Part shown: in pieces, positions 15,747 to 23,314 of the stretch
How positions within the stretch are numbered: the first letter of the stretch is position 1
Layout: every line of letters starts with the position of its first letter
From: Planctomycetota bacterium
GTDB taxonomy: Bacteria > Planctomycetota > Brocadiia > Brocadiales > Brocadiaceae
Direction of reading: 5' to 3'
Length of the DNA: 37,848 bases
NCBI GenBank assembly: GCA_023261445.1
Contig: JAHFOX010000002.1
Coordinates: forward strand, 24,056-61,903
Program-made: the position numbers and the translations under genes
Notes under the pieces: generated by a model
Told to the model about the DNA's origin: nothing
Database searches by the model: none
What the model saw: the letters and a program-made list of their open reading frames with translations, nothing else

Positions 15747-16621
15747 TAGTTTTTGAACAGACTTAATGTTTTGGTTTTATGCCTTTTAGCCGAATTGTCT
15801 AGCCCAATATTCCATATTTCGTTTAAATTCTCTGTACAAATATAATCATTTTGAAATTTCTGAATATTATCTGACTCTTTAATTACTTCTAGCCTGCTTT
15901 CGATACATTGAACATTATCTGGATCAATTTCAATGCCAATTGATTTTCTACCAACCTGTTCGGCAACTACTAAGGTAGTTCCTGTGCCTGCAAAAGGATC
16001 CAAAACCGTATCACCTATTTTTGTTGATGACAGTATAATCCTCAAAAGCAAGGCAAGCGGGGCTTGTTGCTTATGAAATTTCTCTCCATTAGCTTTTCTT
16101 ATTGCCTCGTCTCCTGCAAGATAACCAGATGTAAGTTCACGTATATCATCCCATATATCTGTTAAATACACTCCATTTTCTCTTTCAAATTTATAATTGG
16201 ATGGCAAAGGAGGATTTATTCTTAATCTATTAAAAACCCTTGGAGTTTCGCTTTTCGTAGCGAAAGCAATGATTTGGTATTGTTTGCCGAACTTATTTGA
16301 GCAAGGAACTGCAGAAGTTTTCTTCTTCCAAATTATTAAATTCTGAAATGTCCAGCCTGTTTCTTTGAGACATTTTAAAACATTTTCAGTGTTCTTTTCT
16401 CGTTGCATAAAGTAAATAGCACCACCTTCTGATGTAGCTTTGAATATACCTTTACAAACTGAGTTCATCATTTCCCAGTATTTTTCATCAGGTAGATTAT
16501 CATTATAATAATTGTAATCCTTATTTTGATTAAAAGGCGGATCAAGGAAAGTTAAGTCAATGTTTGTATTTAACCTGTCTAATTCTTTTGTGCAATCGCC
16601 TTGAATTATTTTAAAAAACAT
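15746..16621 (-). CDS. DNA methyltransferase of a type II R-M system (beta class, N4-C or N6-A)
   Basis: SAM-dependent methyltransferase of 291 residues. The catalytic motif IV, LDPPF (residues 26-30), comes before the SAM-binding motif I, VLDPFAGTGTT (residues 206-216), the beta-class order. DPPF fits amino-methylation (N6-adenine or N4-cytosine). AAGGA lies 7 nt before the ATG at 16619-16621. It is flanked by the presumed nuclease (one-base overlap) and a small unknown gene (3 nt upstream). The locus interrupts the yicC-gmk housekeeping pair. Confidence 0.9.
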   Translation of the reverse strand: MFFKIIQGDCTKELDRLNTNIDLTFLDPPFNQNKDYNYYNDNLPDEKYWEMMNSVCKGIFKATSEGGAIYFMQREKNTENVLKCLKETGWTFQNLIIWKKKTSAVPCSNKFGKQYQIIAFATKSETPRVFNRLRINPPLPSNYKFERENGVYLTDIWDDIRELTSGYLAGDEAIRKANGEKFHKQQAPLALLLRIILSSTKIGDTVLDPFAGTGTTLVVAEQVGRKSIGIEIDPDNVQCIESRLEVIKESDNIQKFQNDYICTENLNEIWNIGLDNSAKRHKTKTLSLFKN

Positions 16622-16624
16622 GAT

Positions 16625-17014
16625 TTATTCCTTTTCTTCATATTCTTTTATTTCCCCTCTTTCTGTAATAATATTTTCCCATTCACCTTCATCTCTATCA
16701 TCGTCTAACTTCTTTTCAAGATACATCATAAATCTATCGCAGTTTAAAAAATTATTTGCTATTCTCATAAATTTTTTAGCCTCTTTTTTGGTAACCGTCC
16801 AACTCGAATCATAATACTTTGGATTATCGGTTTCGTTATCGCCTATAAGTTCTGATAAAACCGCATTGAGATTATTTATACACGATGTTCTTTTGGTGAA
16901 TTTACATATTGCTCTGATATAAAACTCAACCTCGTCTCCAAAGATCTCTGAAACAATTTTAAAATTATACCTTTTGCCATCTACTATAATTTCTTTATGT
17001 ATAGTTCCTATCAT
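16625..17014 (-). CDS. Small acidic hypothetical protein of the R-M locus
   Basis: About 129 residues from the ATG at 17012-17014 (MIGTIHKEIIVDGKRYNF); a TTG 21 nt further up is an alternative. It has no signal peptide, membrane helix or recognisable helix-turn-helix, and the C-terminus is rich in Glu and Asp (KKLDDDRDEGEWEN). It ends 3 nt before the methyltransferase, so it is probably cotranscribed. It is not recognisably a methyltransferase domain. Function unknown; a role as an R-M accessory protein is a guess from position only. Confidence 0.6.
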   Translation of the reverse strand: MIGTIHKEIIVDGKRYNFKIVSEIFGDEVEFYIRAICKFTKRTSCINNLNAVLSELIGDNETDNPKYYDSSWTVTKKEAKKFMRIANNFLNCDRFMMYLEKKLDDDRDEGEWENIITERGEIKEYEEKE

Positions 17015-17031
17015 AATTTGTACCCAACCCT

Positions 17032-17151
17032 TCAATAATCAAAAGGGGTATTAAAGTAAGGTGGCGAAGTAACTATCAAATTAACTTCTTCGTCTGATAT
17101 TTGTTTCATACTCATACAATTGGCGATTATCAGCCTGTGGTATGTACTCAT
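17032..17151 (-). pseudogene. Truncated N-terminus of a second DNA methyltransferase
   Basis: An open frame of 39 codons from the ATG 17149-17151 reads MSTYHRLIIANCMSMKQI, then EEVNLIVTSPPYFNTPFDY, then TGA. This is the typical start of a beta-class methyltransferase, with catalytic motif IV TSPPYFN, but the rest of the enzyme is missing and the next gene is unrelated. GCAGGG lies 9-10 nt upstream of the ATG, so the start region is intact. I read it as the relic of an R-M system partly deleted or replaced. A functional short peptide is possible but unlikely. Confidence 0.75.
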
Positions 17152-17261
17152 TGTTATTTTCCCTGCTTATAATCACCTTAAATTAATATGTGTGAAAAAA
17201 TAATATTTAGAGAGTGGAATTTCGGTTTTTTGTATGTGTAACGTGTGATAATTGTAACCCC

Positions 17262-18146
17262 CTACTCAATATTAAATATCTGTTCCCGAATTTTCTCAAT
17301 CTCTGTTTTTACATCTACTAATTCTTTCAGTATTACACTATCATTTGCCTTGGAGCACATGGTATTGGTCTCGCGGAACATTTCCTGAATAATGAAATCG
17401 AGTTTCCTGCCCACTGGTTCATCTGAGTTTATGGTTTCCTGTAGTTGATGTAAATGGCTTTTCAGACGGCTGATTTCTTCGGTAATATCGCATCGTTCTG
17501 CAAAGATGGCAATTTCACGACATAAATTGCTATCAGTTAATTCTACATCAGTTCCGCTCAATAAAGATTCAACCCGGTTTCGCAGGCGCTTACTATATTC
17601 CTGAACAACAATGGGCGCCATGGTTTCAATCTTGTTCAAAACGGAAAGAACAAACTCTTTTCTTTGTTCAATATCTTTTGCGAGATGTTCTCCTTCTACC
17701 GCACGCATTTCCAGCATTTTTCCCAATGCTTCATTTACAAGGGAAATACATCTGGACAATAGTATATTTTTATCTTCCTGACTGTTTTTCCCTTTTTGCA
17801 GGACACCCGGAAGCAGCATTAAGGAGTTAACAGATATCTTCTCCCTGGAACCGATCTCCTTTTTGATGCCATTTAACAAATGATAATATTCTTTTAATCT
17901 ATTGCTATCCAGAATGTACTCAGGTTCATGTCGGAGTGATTGGTAATTTACGTTTAAAAGGATTGTGCCTCTTGCAATTTTCTCTCTGATTGGACGCTCA
18001 ATATCACTTTCAAAGGGTTGCAATATTTCTGGCAGTCGTGATTCTACCTTTAAGAAGCGATTGTTGATCGAACGTATTTCTACGCGCATATTGCGTTCGT
18101 CATCTTTGTATTCAGCGGCGCCAAACCCTGTCATACTTTTAAGCAT
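17262..18146 (-). CDS. yicC: YicC/YloC family endoribonuclease
   Basis: The 294-residue product begins MLKSMTGFGAAEY, the hallmark YicC N-terminus, and ends with the DUF1732 C-terminal region (RKLDFIIQEMFRETNTMCSKAND). Family members have been shown to act as RNA endonucleases and take part in stationary-phase fitness. The ATG 18144-18146 has GGTGA 5 nt upstream; a GTG three codons earlier is less likely. It lies downstream of secG and would normally lead into gmk, but an R-M locus intervenes. Confidence 0.9.
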   Translation of the reverse strand: MLKSMTGFGAAEYKDDERNMRVEIRSINNRFLKVESRLPEILQPFESDIERPIREKIARGTILLNVNYQSLRHEPEYILDSNRLKEYYHLLNGIKKEIGSREKISVNSLMLLPGVLQKGKNSQEDKNILLSRCISLVNEALGKMLEMRAVEGEHLAKDIEQRKEFVLSVLNKIETMAPIVVQEYSKRLRNRVESLLSGTDVELTDSNLCREIAIFAERCDITEEISRLKSHLHQLQETINSDEPVGRKLDFIIQEMFRETNTMCSKANDSVILKELVDVKTEIEKIREQIFNIE

Positions 18147-18212
18147 CAATGTCACCGAAATATTAAAAATTTATCTCACACCGGAGAACACGGACAATAC
18201 AAAGATATACAT

Positions 18213-18285
18213 CGGGAGGTTGAGGAGCTAAGAAGCAGAGAGGATCGGAGTCCGAACCTCTTTACTTCTCGCCCGTATTTTTTTT
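18213..18285 (+). other. Structured element ending in a T-run (possible small RNA, terminator or repeat)
   Basis: On the plus strand 18231-18269 folds into an imperfect stem of about 16 bp: AGAAG pairs with CTTCT, AGAGAGG with CCTCTTT, and TCGG with CCGA. An outer CGGG/CCCG pair (18213-18216, 18272-18275) is followed by TA and eight Ts (18278-18285). All genes here are on the minus strand, so the T-run would terminate antisense transcription or mark a plus-strand small RNA. On the minus strand the fold lies in the secG-yicC spacer. It may also be a degenerate repeat. Confidence 0.35.
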
Positions 18286-18353
18286 GCTTTTTATATACAC
18301 CCTGCGGTGAATTTGTTTACATCGGTTCAATTATTGTTTGGCTCTTGGCTTTT

Positions 18354-18947
18354 TTATTTCTGCGTTTCAGATGTAGATTTTTCTGCAACGCCTGATGCCT
18401 GTTTTCCTTCCTCAACAGGAGCCATGCCTGCCGACTGCCCTTGCGATGCAACATCTTTCGTTACTGTCTCACGATGCGGACTTTCCTGCGCCGGCTCGCC
18501 TGCTCTTTCCTCTACAATATTCTGCATTCCAATATCAGAGACATCGCTTGCCTGCCCTTCTGTATGAGGAACATCGCCATGTTTATGTTCATGACGCTCT
18601 GCTGGAACCCCCTGCATAACATCCGTACCTATTGTCTTCGTTGGGATAGACAGTTTGAACAAAAAAATGGTGGCAACAATAAATGCGGCGCCTATAAGAT
18701 AAGTAACCTTGGATAAAAATGTGCTGGTTCTCGTACCAAAGGCGGACTGGTCTCCCAAACCACCAATAGCCGCTAATCCGCCGCCCTTGCCAGATTGCAA
18801 TAAAATAGACCCAATTAAAAACACACACAAAAGGGGCAATGCAATCTTCAGTCCAATAACCAAATTTAAAAAGTAGAATGCATTTAATATTCCAAAGATA
18901 ACAACTATTACAATCCCCCATTTAAATACCTTTTCAGCCTTTACCAT
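18354..18947 (-). CDS. secG: Preprotein translocase subunit SecG with a long hydrophilic tail
   Basis: Small membrane subunit of the SecYEG protein-export channel. Two hydrophobic helices flank the conserved loop LLQSGKGGGLAAIGG, and FGTRTSTFLSKVTYLIG is also characteristic. The core ends near residue 100. A tail of about 95 residues follows, rich in Glu, Ser, His and Gln (HEHKHGD, QESPHRETV), making the protein roughly twice the usual SecG length. It sits between tpiA and yicC, a common bacterial order. Confidence 0.9.
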   Translation of the reverse strand: MVKAEKVFKWGIVIVVIFGILNAFYFLNLVIGLKIALPLLCVFLIGSILLQSGKGGGLAAIGGLGDQSAFGTRTSTFLSKVTYLIGAAFIVATIFLFKLSIPTKTIGTDVMQGVPAERHEHKHGDVPHTEGQASDVSDIGMQNIVEERAGEPAQESPHRETVTKDVASQGQSAGMAPVEEGKQASGVAEKSTSETQK

Positions 18948-18973
18948 GTAACTCTCCCAAAATTAAAAAATAA

Positions 18974-19738
18974 TTAATTACCTGATGCCGCCTCAATAAT
19001 CTTCAAAAACGATTCTAATTTAATACTTGCGCCACCTACTAAAAGCCCGTCAATTGCTGGCTGTGCCATCAATTCCCTTGCATTTTCTGGTTTGACACTT
19101 CCACCATATTGAATACACATGCTACTTGCAATGTCTCTGCTATACTCATTCGTTAAGAAGTCTCTAATAAACAAATGGACTTCGTTGGCTTGCTCCGGCA
19201 AAGCGGTTCTTCCCGTACCAATTGCCCATACAGGTTCATAAGCAATCACAAGTTCTTTCGTTTGATCGGCGCTTATTCCCTTTAAATCCTCCTTTAATTG
19301 ATTTTTGATTACATATTCTGTTCTTCCTTCCTCCCTTTCATTCAACTTTTCCCCTACACACAAAATTGGTTTTAAATTAACCGATAATGCCGCTTTTATT
19401 TTTGCATTGATAAAGGAATCTGTTTCACCAAAGATATGCCTTCTTTCCGAATGACCTATAAGCACATGGGTACAGCCAATTTCCTTTATCATCGGGGCGG
19501 ATACTTCGCCCGTGTAGGCGCCATTTTTGTCGCTGTGAATATTCTGCGCAGCAATACAGATACCGCTTGATTCTAAAACGCTGCAAATATCCCTTAAAAA
19601 AACAAACGGCGGACAAATTCCGCAAATAGTCTCATTTTTTCTATTTAATTTACTCTTTAGTGATTTGGCAAATTCCACCCCTTCCGAAAGCGTGAGATTC
19701 ATCTTCCAGTTTCCCACAATAAAAGGCTTTTTTACCAT
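18974..19738 (-). CDS. tpiA: Triosephosphate isomerase
   Basis: Interconverts dihydroxyacetone phosphate and glyceraldehyde 3-phosphate. The active-site elements are all present: NWKMN (lysine), IGHSERR (histidine), YEPVWAIGTG (catalytic glutamate plus loop 6) and the phosphate-binding YGGSVKPEN and GLLVGGASIK. Starting at the ATG 19736-19738 (MVKKPFIVGNWKMNL) gives 254 residues. A TTG inside the pheA end would add eight non-conserved residues. Confidence 0.95.
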   Translation of the reverse strand: MVKKPFIVGNWKMNLTLSEGVEFAKSLKSKLNRKNETICGICPPFVFLRDICSVLESSGICIAAQNIHSDKNGAYTGEVSAPMIKEIGCTHVLIGHSERRHIFGETDSFINAKIKAALSVNLKPILCVGEKLNEREEGRTEYVIKNQLKEDLKGISADQTKELVIAYEPVWAIGTGRTALPEQANEVHLFIRDFLTNEYSRDIASSMCIQYGGSVKPENARELMAQPAIDGLLVGGASIKLESFLKIIEAASGN

Positions 19739-19758
19739 TATCTTCGGATTGCAACCCC

Positions 19759-20841
19759 TCAATCACTCTTCGGAAAAGACCCAAGGATTTTCATATCAAA
19801 ACATCTCTTTGATAACTCATTGAGCGCCTTTTGCACAGTTTCGCTTGACGCATGCCCTTCAAAATCCAGATAAAAACAATATTCCCACGCCTTTTTTCTG
19901 GTAGGCAGCGACTCAATATTTGTTAGATTAATATTATAGGTTTTAAACGGCTCTAATATTTCCAATAATGCGCCTGGACTATTTCTTATATAACACATTA
20001 CAGCCGTCCTGTCTCTTCCGCTTGGCTCGCCGTACTCCTTGCTTAAAACAAAAAACCTGGTTATATTGTTTGGGTTGTCTTCTATGTTTTTATAGAGTAT
20101 GTTTAACCCGTATTGCTGTGCAATTTCAACATTGGCAATTACAGCATAAAATTGCCCATCTCGGTCGGACTTTAAAGCATTCTTAACAACACGAGCTGCC
20201 TCGGCGCTGCTACTGACCTCTGCTAACTCGGCATTAGAAAGATTGCTTGCCAGCCAATTTTTACATTGAGACAAAATCTGCGGCTTTGAGTACACCCTTT
20301 TAATATCTTCCTTCGCACAATTTGCCATTAAATTGTGATGAATTGGCAAAATAATCTCTGCGCATACCTTGACATCAGATTCCACAAACATGTTCAGCGT
20401 TTCTCTTATTCCACCCTCAGTGGAATTTTCAACTGGCACAATTCCGTAATCACTTCTGCCTCCTGCCACATTTCTAAAAACGTCATCAATGCCTCTTACA
20501 GGAACATACTCGACCAACGATCCAAACTTTTGCCTGGCAGCGAAGTAGCTAAAAGTCCCTTCAGGACCAAGGTAGGATACCTTTATTGCCTTTTCCAGCA
20601 CCAGAGAACCCGCCATTAATTCACGGTATATCGCCATCAGACATTCATTAGTCAAAGGACCTTTGTTTTGTGATGTAATTCGCGAATACACCTCTTGTTC
20701 CCTGTTAGGAACATAAATTTGCGCCTTGTTTCGCTTTTTAATTTTACCAATCTTTAATACAATTTTAGCCCTTTCATTGAGTAACTCCACAATTTTTGAA
20801 TCCAACGCATCAATTTTTTTTCTTAAAGAGTCTATATCCAT
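19759..20841 (-). CDS. pheA: Bifunctional chorismate mutase / prephenate dehydratase (P-protein)
   Basis: Converts chorismate to prephenate and then to phenylpyruvate for phenylalanine synthesis. Residues 1-85 are the AroQ-type mutase (LRKKIDALDSKIVELLNERA). Residues about 88-265 are prephenate dehydratase (VSYLGPEGTFSYFAA, VPVENSTEGGI, TRFFVLS). An ACT domain with SPGALLEIL and NLTNIESLPTR closes the protein and should bind phenylalanine as feedback inhibitor. It is the first gene of the long minus-strand housekeeping run. Confidence 0.95.
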   Translation of the reverse strand: MDIDSLRKKIDALDSKIVELLNERAKIVLKIGKIKKRNKAQIYVPNREQEVYSRITSQNKGPLTNECLMAIYRELMAGSLVLEKAIKVSYLGPEGTFSYFAARQKFGSLVEYVPVRGIDDVFRNVAGGRSDYGIVPVENSTEGGIRETLNMFVESDVKVCAEIILPIHHNLMANCAKEDIKRVYSKPQILSQCKNWLASNLSNAELAEVSSSAEAARVVKNALKSDRDGQFYAVIANVEIAQQYGLNILYKNIEDNPNNITRFFVLSKEYGEPSGRDRTAVMCYIRNSPGALLEILEPFKTYNINLTNIESLPTRKKAWEYCFYLDFEGHASSETVQKALNELSKRCFDMKILGSFPKSD

Positions 20842-20983
20842 AATGAATTCCGGCTAATCAACACCTTCTGTCAATTTTATGTTTAGTTATTGCCAACAAA
20901 GCATTTAGATTTATATATTTTTTACTAAATTTATCAGAATTTGTTACAAGAGTCAATAAAATTAAGTTATTTCATTTTTTTAA

Positions 20984-21011
20984 TTGACTGTCAATAAAAG
21001 ACTGTTAAAAT
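20984..21011 (+). promoter_or_regulatory. Predicted promoter of the NYN-rnc operon
   Basis: TTGACT (20984-20989), a 16-nt spacer and TAAAAT (21006-21011) form a reasonable sigma-70 promoter. The -35 lies inside the palindrome TTGACTGTCAA (20984-20994). The predicted start near 21018 leaves a leader of about 210 nt. It lies in the AT-rich 385-bp gap 20842-21226, which has no credible gene; the leader hairpin is the only other feature seen. Confidence 0.45.
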
Positions 21012-21055
21012 AATTTTATATTAACAATTTATATTGTTCTAATATTTTGTAAAAA

Positions 21056-21087
21056 GGTATGTTATGACGTCTCCTGTCATAACTACC
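21056..21087 (+). promoter_or_regulatory. Strong leader hairpin with a GTCTCCT loop
   Basis: GTTATGAC (21061-21068) pairs perfectly with GTCATAAC (21076-21083). After one bulged T the stem continues with GGTA (21056-21059) to TACC (21084-21087), giving 12 bp. The 7-nt loop GTCTCCT contains CTCCT, an anti-Shine-Dalgarno sequence. It is about 140 nt upstream of the NYN gene. It may be a leader element controlling the operon or, as DNA, an operator palindrome. Confidence 0.55.
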
Positions 21088-21226
21088 GAAATGCTCTTTG
21101 AAGTTTACAGTATTTTATTTTACCTGCCTAATTTTTGTCAATGTTGTTTATATCCAAAAAATTTTAAATTAGGTATTTATATTAGATCTTTATCGTATTA
21201 AGTATTTGTTAGAAAGGTAGATATAT

Positions 21227-21763
21227 ATGGTGGGTGGACGAATAAAAGGTTCTCAACAAAGGATAGGGGTGTTTGTTGATGTCCAAAATATGTTCTATTC
21301 AGCAAAAGCGTTACACCAATCAAAAATTGATTATAGCAAGCTTTTACTTGAAATCGTAAGTGATAGAAATCTCATTCGTGCAATTGCATATGTGGTACAA
21401 AAACCCGATGTAGATCAGTCGAGTTTTACTGACGCATTAAGCCGTTTAGGATATGAAATCAAATCAAAGGAACTCCGATTGAGGCCTGACGGCACGGCAA
21501 AAGGGGATTGGGATATGGGTATCGCTATAGACTCTATCGCAATTGCACCAAAGCTTGATACAGTTGTACTGGTCAGTGGTGATGGAGACTTTGTTCCGCT
21601 TGTGGAAATGTTAAAAGCGCATGGTTGCAGAGTAGAAGTTGTCTCATTCAGGCGCAGCACAGCAGTTGAACTTATTAACGCCGCCACAAAATACACTGCT
21701 ATAGAAGAATCCATGCTGTTTAAGGAAAAAAAGTTTCAAAAAAATGATACTTCAAACGAATAG
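21227..21763 (+). CDS. NYN-domain (LabA/DUF88-like) putative ribonuclease
   Basis: The 178-residue product is a single NYN domain, a PIN-like fold expected to act on RNA. Acidic metal-site candidates are Asp18 (GVFVDVQNMF), Asp94 and Asp96 (KGDWDMGIAID), and Asp119 and Asp121 (LVSGDGDFVPL). The family is linked with RNA turnover. The ATG has AAAGG about 9 nt upstream. Its last 20 nt overlap the start of rnc, so two RNases are probably made from one transcript. The substrate is unknown. Confidence 0.85.
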   Translation: MVGGRIKGSQQRIGVFVDVQNMFYSAKALHQSKIDYSKLLLEIVSDRNLIRAIAYVVQKPDVDQSSFTDALSRLGYEIKSKELRLRPDGTAKGDWDMGIAIDSIAIAPKLDTVVLVSGDGDFVPLVEMLKAHGCRVEVVSFRRSTAVELINAATKYTAIEESMLFKEKKFQKNDTSNE

Positions 21764-22484
21764 TAATCCAAACACAGAAAAACTGAAGGAATGTCAATTA
21801 GCAATAGAATATTCTTTTAATGACATTACACTATTAGAAAAGGCGCTGACACACACTTCATGTAAACTCGAAAACAATTTTTCTAATGAACGACTGGAAT
21901 TTTTGGGAGATGCTATTCTCGGCATGATTATTTCGGACTATCTTTATAAAACCTTACCTCATTACAGCGAAGGAGAATTAACAAAAATAAAATCTGTTGT
22001 AGTCAGTCAATCGGCACTTGCCAAGGTTAGTATTGAGGCGCATTTAAAGGATTTTCTCTCCGTGGGTAAAGGTTTGAACGATCGTGATTTTCTTCCAAAA
22101 TCTATACTTGCCAATGTGTTTGAGGCGGTTATAGCCGCAATACATCTCGACGGAGGCATTGATGCCGCTTACAATTTTACAATAAAGTATTTAAAGAAAG
22201 AAATTGATATCGTCTGCAAGAATCAGCATGAGAAGAATTATAAATCTATTCTTCAACAGTATAGCCAAAAAGAACACAACGTGACACCTAATTACCGCAT
22301 ACTGCAACAAGTCGGACCAGACCACGGAAAGTCGTTTGAAGTAATAGTATTAATAAGAGGCACTGAATACGGTATTGGCTGGGGGAAAAGCAAAAAGGAG
22401 GCAGAACAATCCGCTGCAAAGGAAACATTAAAAATCCTATCCCCGGATTTAATTTGCGACATTGATGATAAAACCAGCATTTAG
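21744..22484 (+). CDS. rnc: Ribonuclease III
   Basis: Double-strand-specific RNase for rRNA and mRNA processing. The signature ERLEFLGDAILG (Glu49-Gly60) gives two metal ligands, and the second catalytic segment is LANVFEAVIAAIHLDGG, with Asn124 at the position that is Asp in E. coli and Glu127 conserved. A double-stranded RNA-binding domain occupies about residues 160-230 (YGIGWGKSKKEAEQSAAKETL). The 246-residue length is normal. The start lies inside the end of the NYN gene, which implies translational coupling. Confidence 0.94.
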   Translation: MILQTNSNPNTEKLKECQLAIEYSFNDITLLEKALTHTSCKLENNFSNERLEFLGDAILGMIISDYLYKTLPHYSEGELTKIKSVVVSQSALAKVSIEAHLKDFLSVGKGLNDRDFLPKSILANVFEAVIAAIHLDGGIDAAYNFTIKYLKKEIDIVCKNQHEKNYKSILQQYSQKEHNVTPNYRILQQVGPDHGKSFEVIVLIRGTEYGIGWGKSKKEAEQSAAKETLKILSPDLICDIDDKTSI

Positions 22485-22506
22485 AATTTAAGAAAGGAAT
22501 TTTATT

Positions 22507-22761
22507 ATGGCAACCAAGATAAACAAAAAGAAAGTCGTTGGCACCTGTCCTGTTGGAATGAGGAAAACGGTATGTCCAAGCATAAAAAAAACAAGGCAAA
22601 TTCGCACTAAATTATTTGCACTACGAAGGGAAAGTAACGTTAACACAAATCAATTAACTGAGTTTAGAACTGCTTTAAAAGAAAGGAAAAGGCGAGGAAT
22701 TGCTGTGGACTGCGAAACTTGCAGCTTTAATACACCTACAAGCGCGCCAAATACTCAATAA
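22507..22761 (+). CDS. Small basic cysteine-containing protein, unknown function
   Basis: 84 residues, 22 nt after rnc, with a good ribosome site (AAAGGA about 8 nt before the ATG). The N-terminus and centre are Lys/Arg-rich (KINKKKVVG, RKRRG). Four cysteines occur in two groups (CPVGMRKTVC and CETC), which could bind a metal. It is not bL32 or another ribosomal protein I recognise. An RNA-binding role is only a guess from charge and context. Confidence 0.55.
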   Translation: MATKINKKKVVGTCPVGMRKTVCPSIKKTRQIRTKLFALRRESNVNTNQLTEFRTALKERKRRGIAVDCETCSFNTPTSAPNTQ

Positions 22762-22794
22762 TTGAGCAAAGAACAAAACAATCTCTCTGGATAT

Positions 22795-23313
22795 TCAATC
22801 TGCATTATGCAGAACTTCATGTTCAAGGTAGGGGTAGTTTAGGAGTTGGCTCATTTCTGATGTAATAGATTCGATTTCTTCTTCTTTTAAATTTGGATTG
22901 AATACGCTAAGTTCTCGGTCTTCTTTCGGATAATACAAGACAATAAACTCTTCTCCTCCTTGTTTATTCAAAGACCTCAGCTTAAATATTTTCTTCCGGA
23001 TTAAGTAAAGCGCTATCACATATCGCAGATTCCTTTGCTGAATTTCGCTGTTTCCTTCTAATCTGTTAAACATATCCAGGAACACATCTGTATTTACAAA
23101 CCTTTGAACTGGTTTATCTTTCCTTGGTACCTTTGTCTTCCAAAACGAAAAAAGATCGCCTTCTTTGCTTCCATTCCAGCATGAAGCACAAAAATCTCTG
23201 CGTATAAAATTATTGTTTTCATCAAAAAGGGCAGAATAATATTCCTCCTCTTCGCAAAACCCTTTATTACAAGAGGCACAACCACTAGAACCCTTGTTTA
23301 TCTTCCATTCCAT
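22795..23313 (-). CDS. Hypothetical protein with an N-terminal zinc-binding cluster
   Basis: 172 residues. The first 50 contain CASC, a further Cys (KGFC) and FCASCW, suggesting one zinc-binding knuckle pair. The rest is helical and soluble with no recognised domain (RNLRYVIALYLIRKKIF, FIVLYYPKEDREL). The ATG follows the upstream stop as TAATATG, with AAAGGG 5 nt before it, so it is coupled to the cyclodeaminase-family gene. I do not recognise the function. Confidence 0.65.
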   Translation of the reverse strand: MEWKINKGSSGCASCNKGFCEEEEYYSALFDENNNFIRRDFCASCWNGSKEGDLFSFWKTKVPRKDKPVQRFVNTDVFLDMFNRLEGNSEIQQRNLRYVIALYLIRKKIFKLRSLNKQGGEEFIVLYYPKEDRELSVFNPNLKEEEIESITSEMSQLLNYPYLEHEVLHNAD

Positions 23314-23314
23314 A

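Noticed and set aside
17012-17151. Methyltransferase fragment and the 129-residue protein as one gene split by a stop
   Set aside because: The downstream protein shows no methyltransferase motif and is in a different frame, so it is not the missing C-terminus.
18230-18270. tRNA T-arm-like or SRP-RNA-like pattern (GGTTCGGACTCC on the minus strand)
   Set aside because: No acceptor, anticodon or D arms can be drawn, and the conserved SRP GGAAG/AGCAG core is not in the right arrangement.
22507-22761. Ribosomal protein bL32 next to rnc
   Set aside because: The sequence lacks the bL32 N-terminal and zinc-ribbon signatures despite being small and basic with cysteines.
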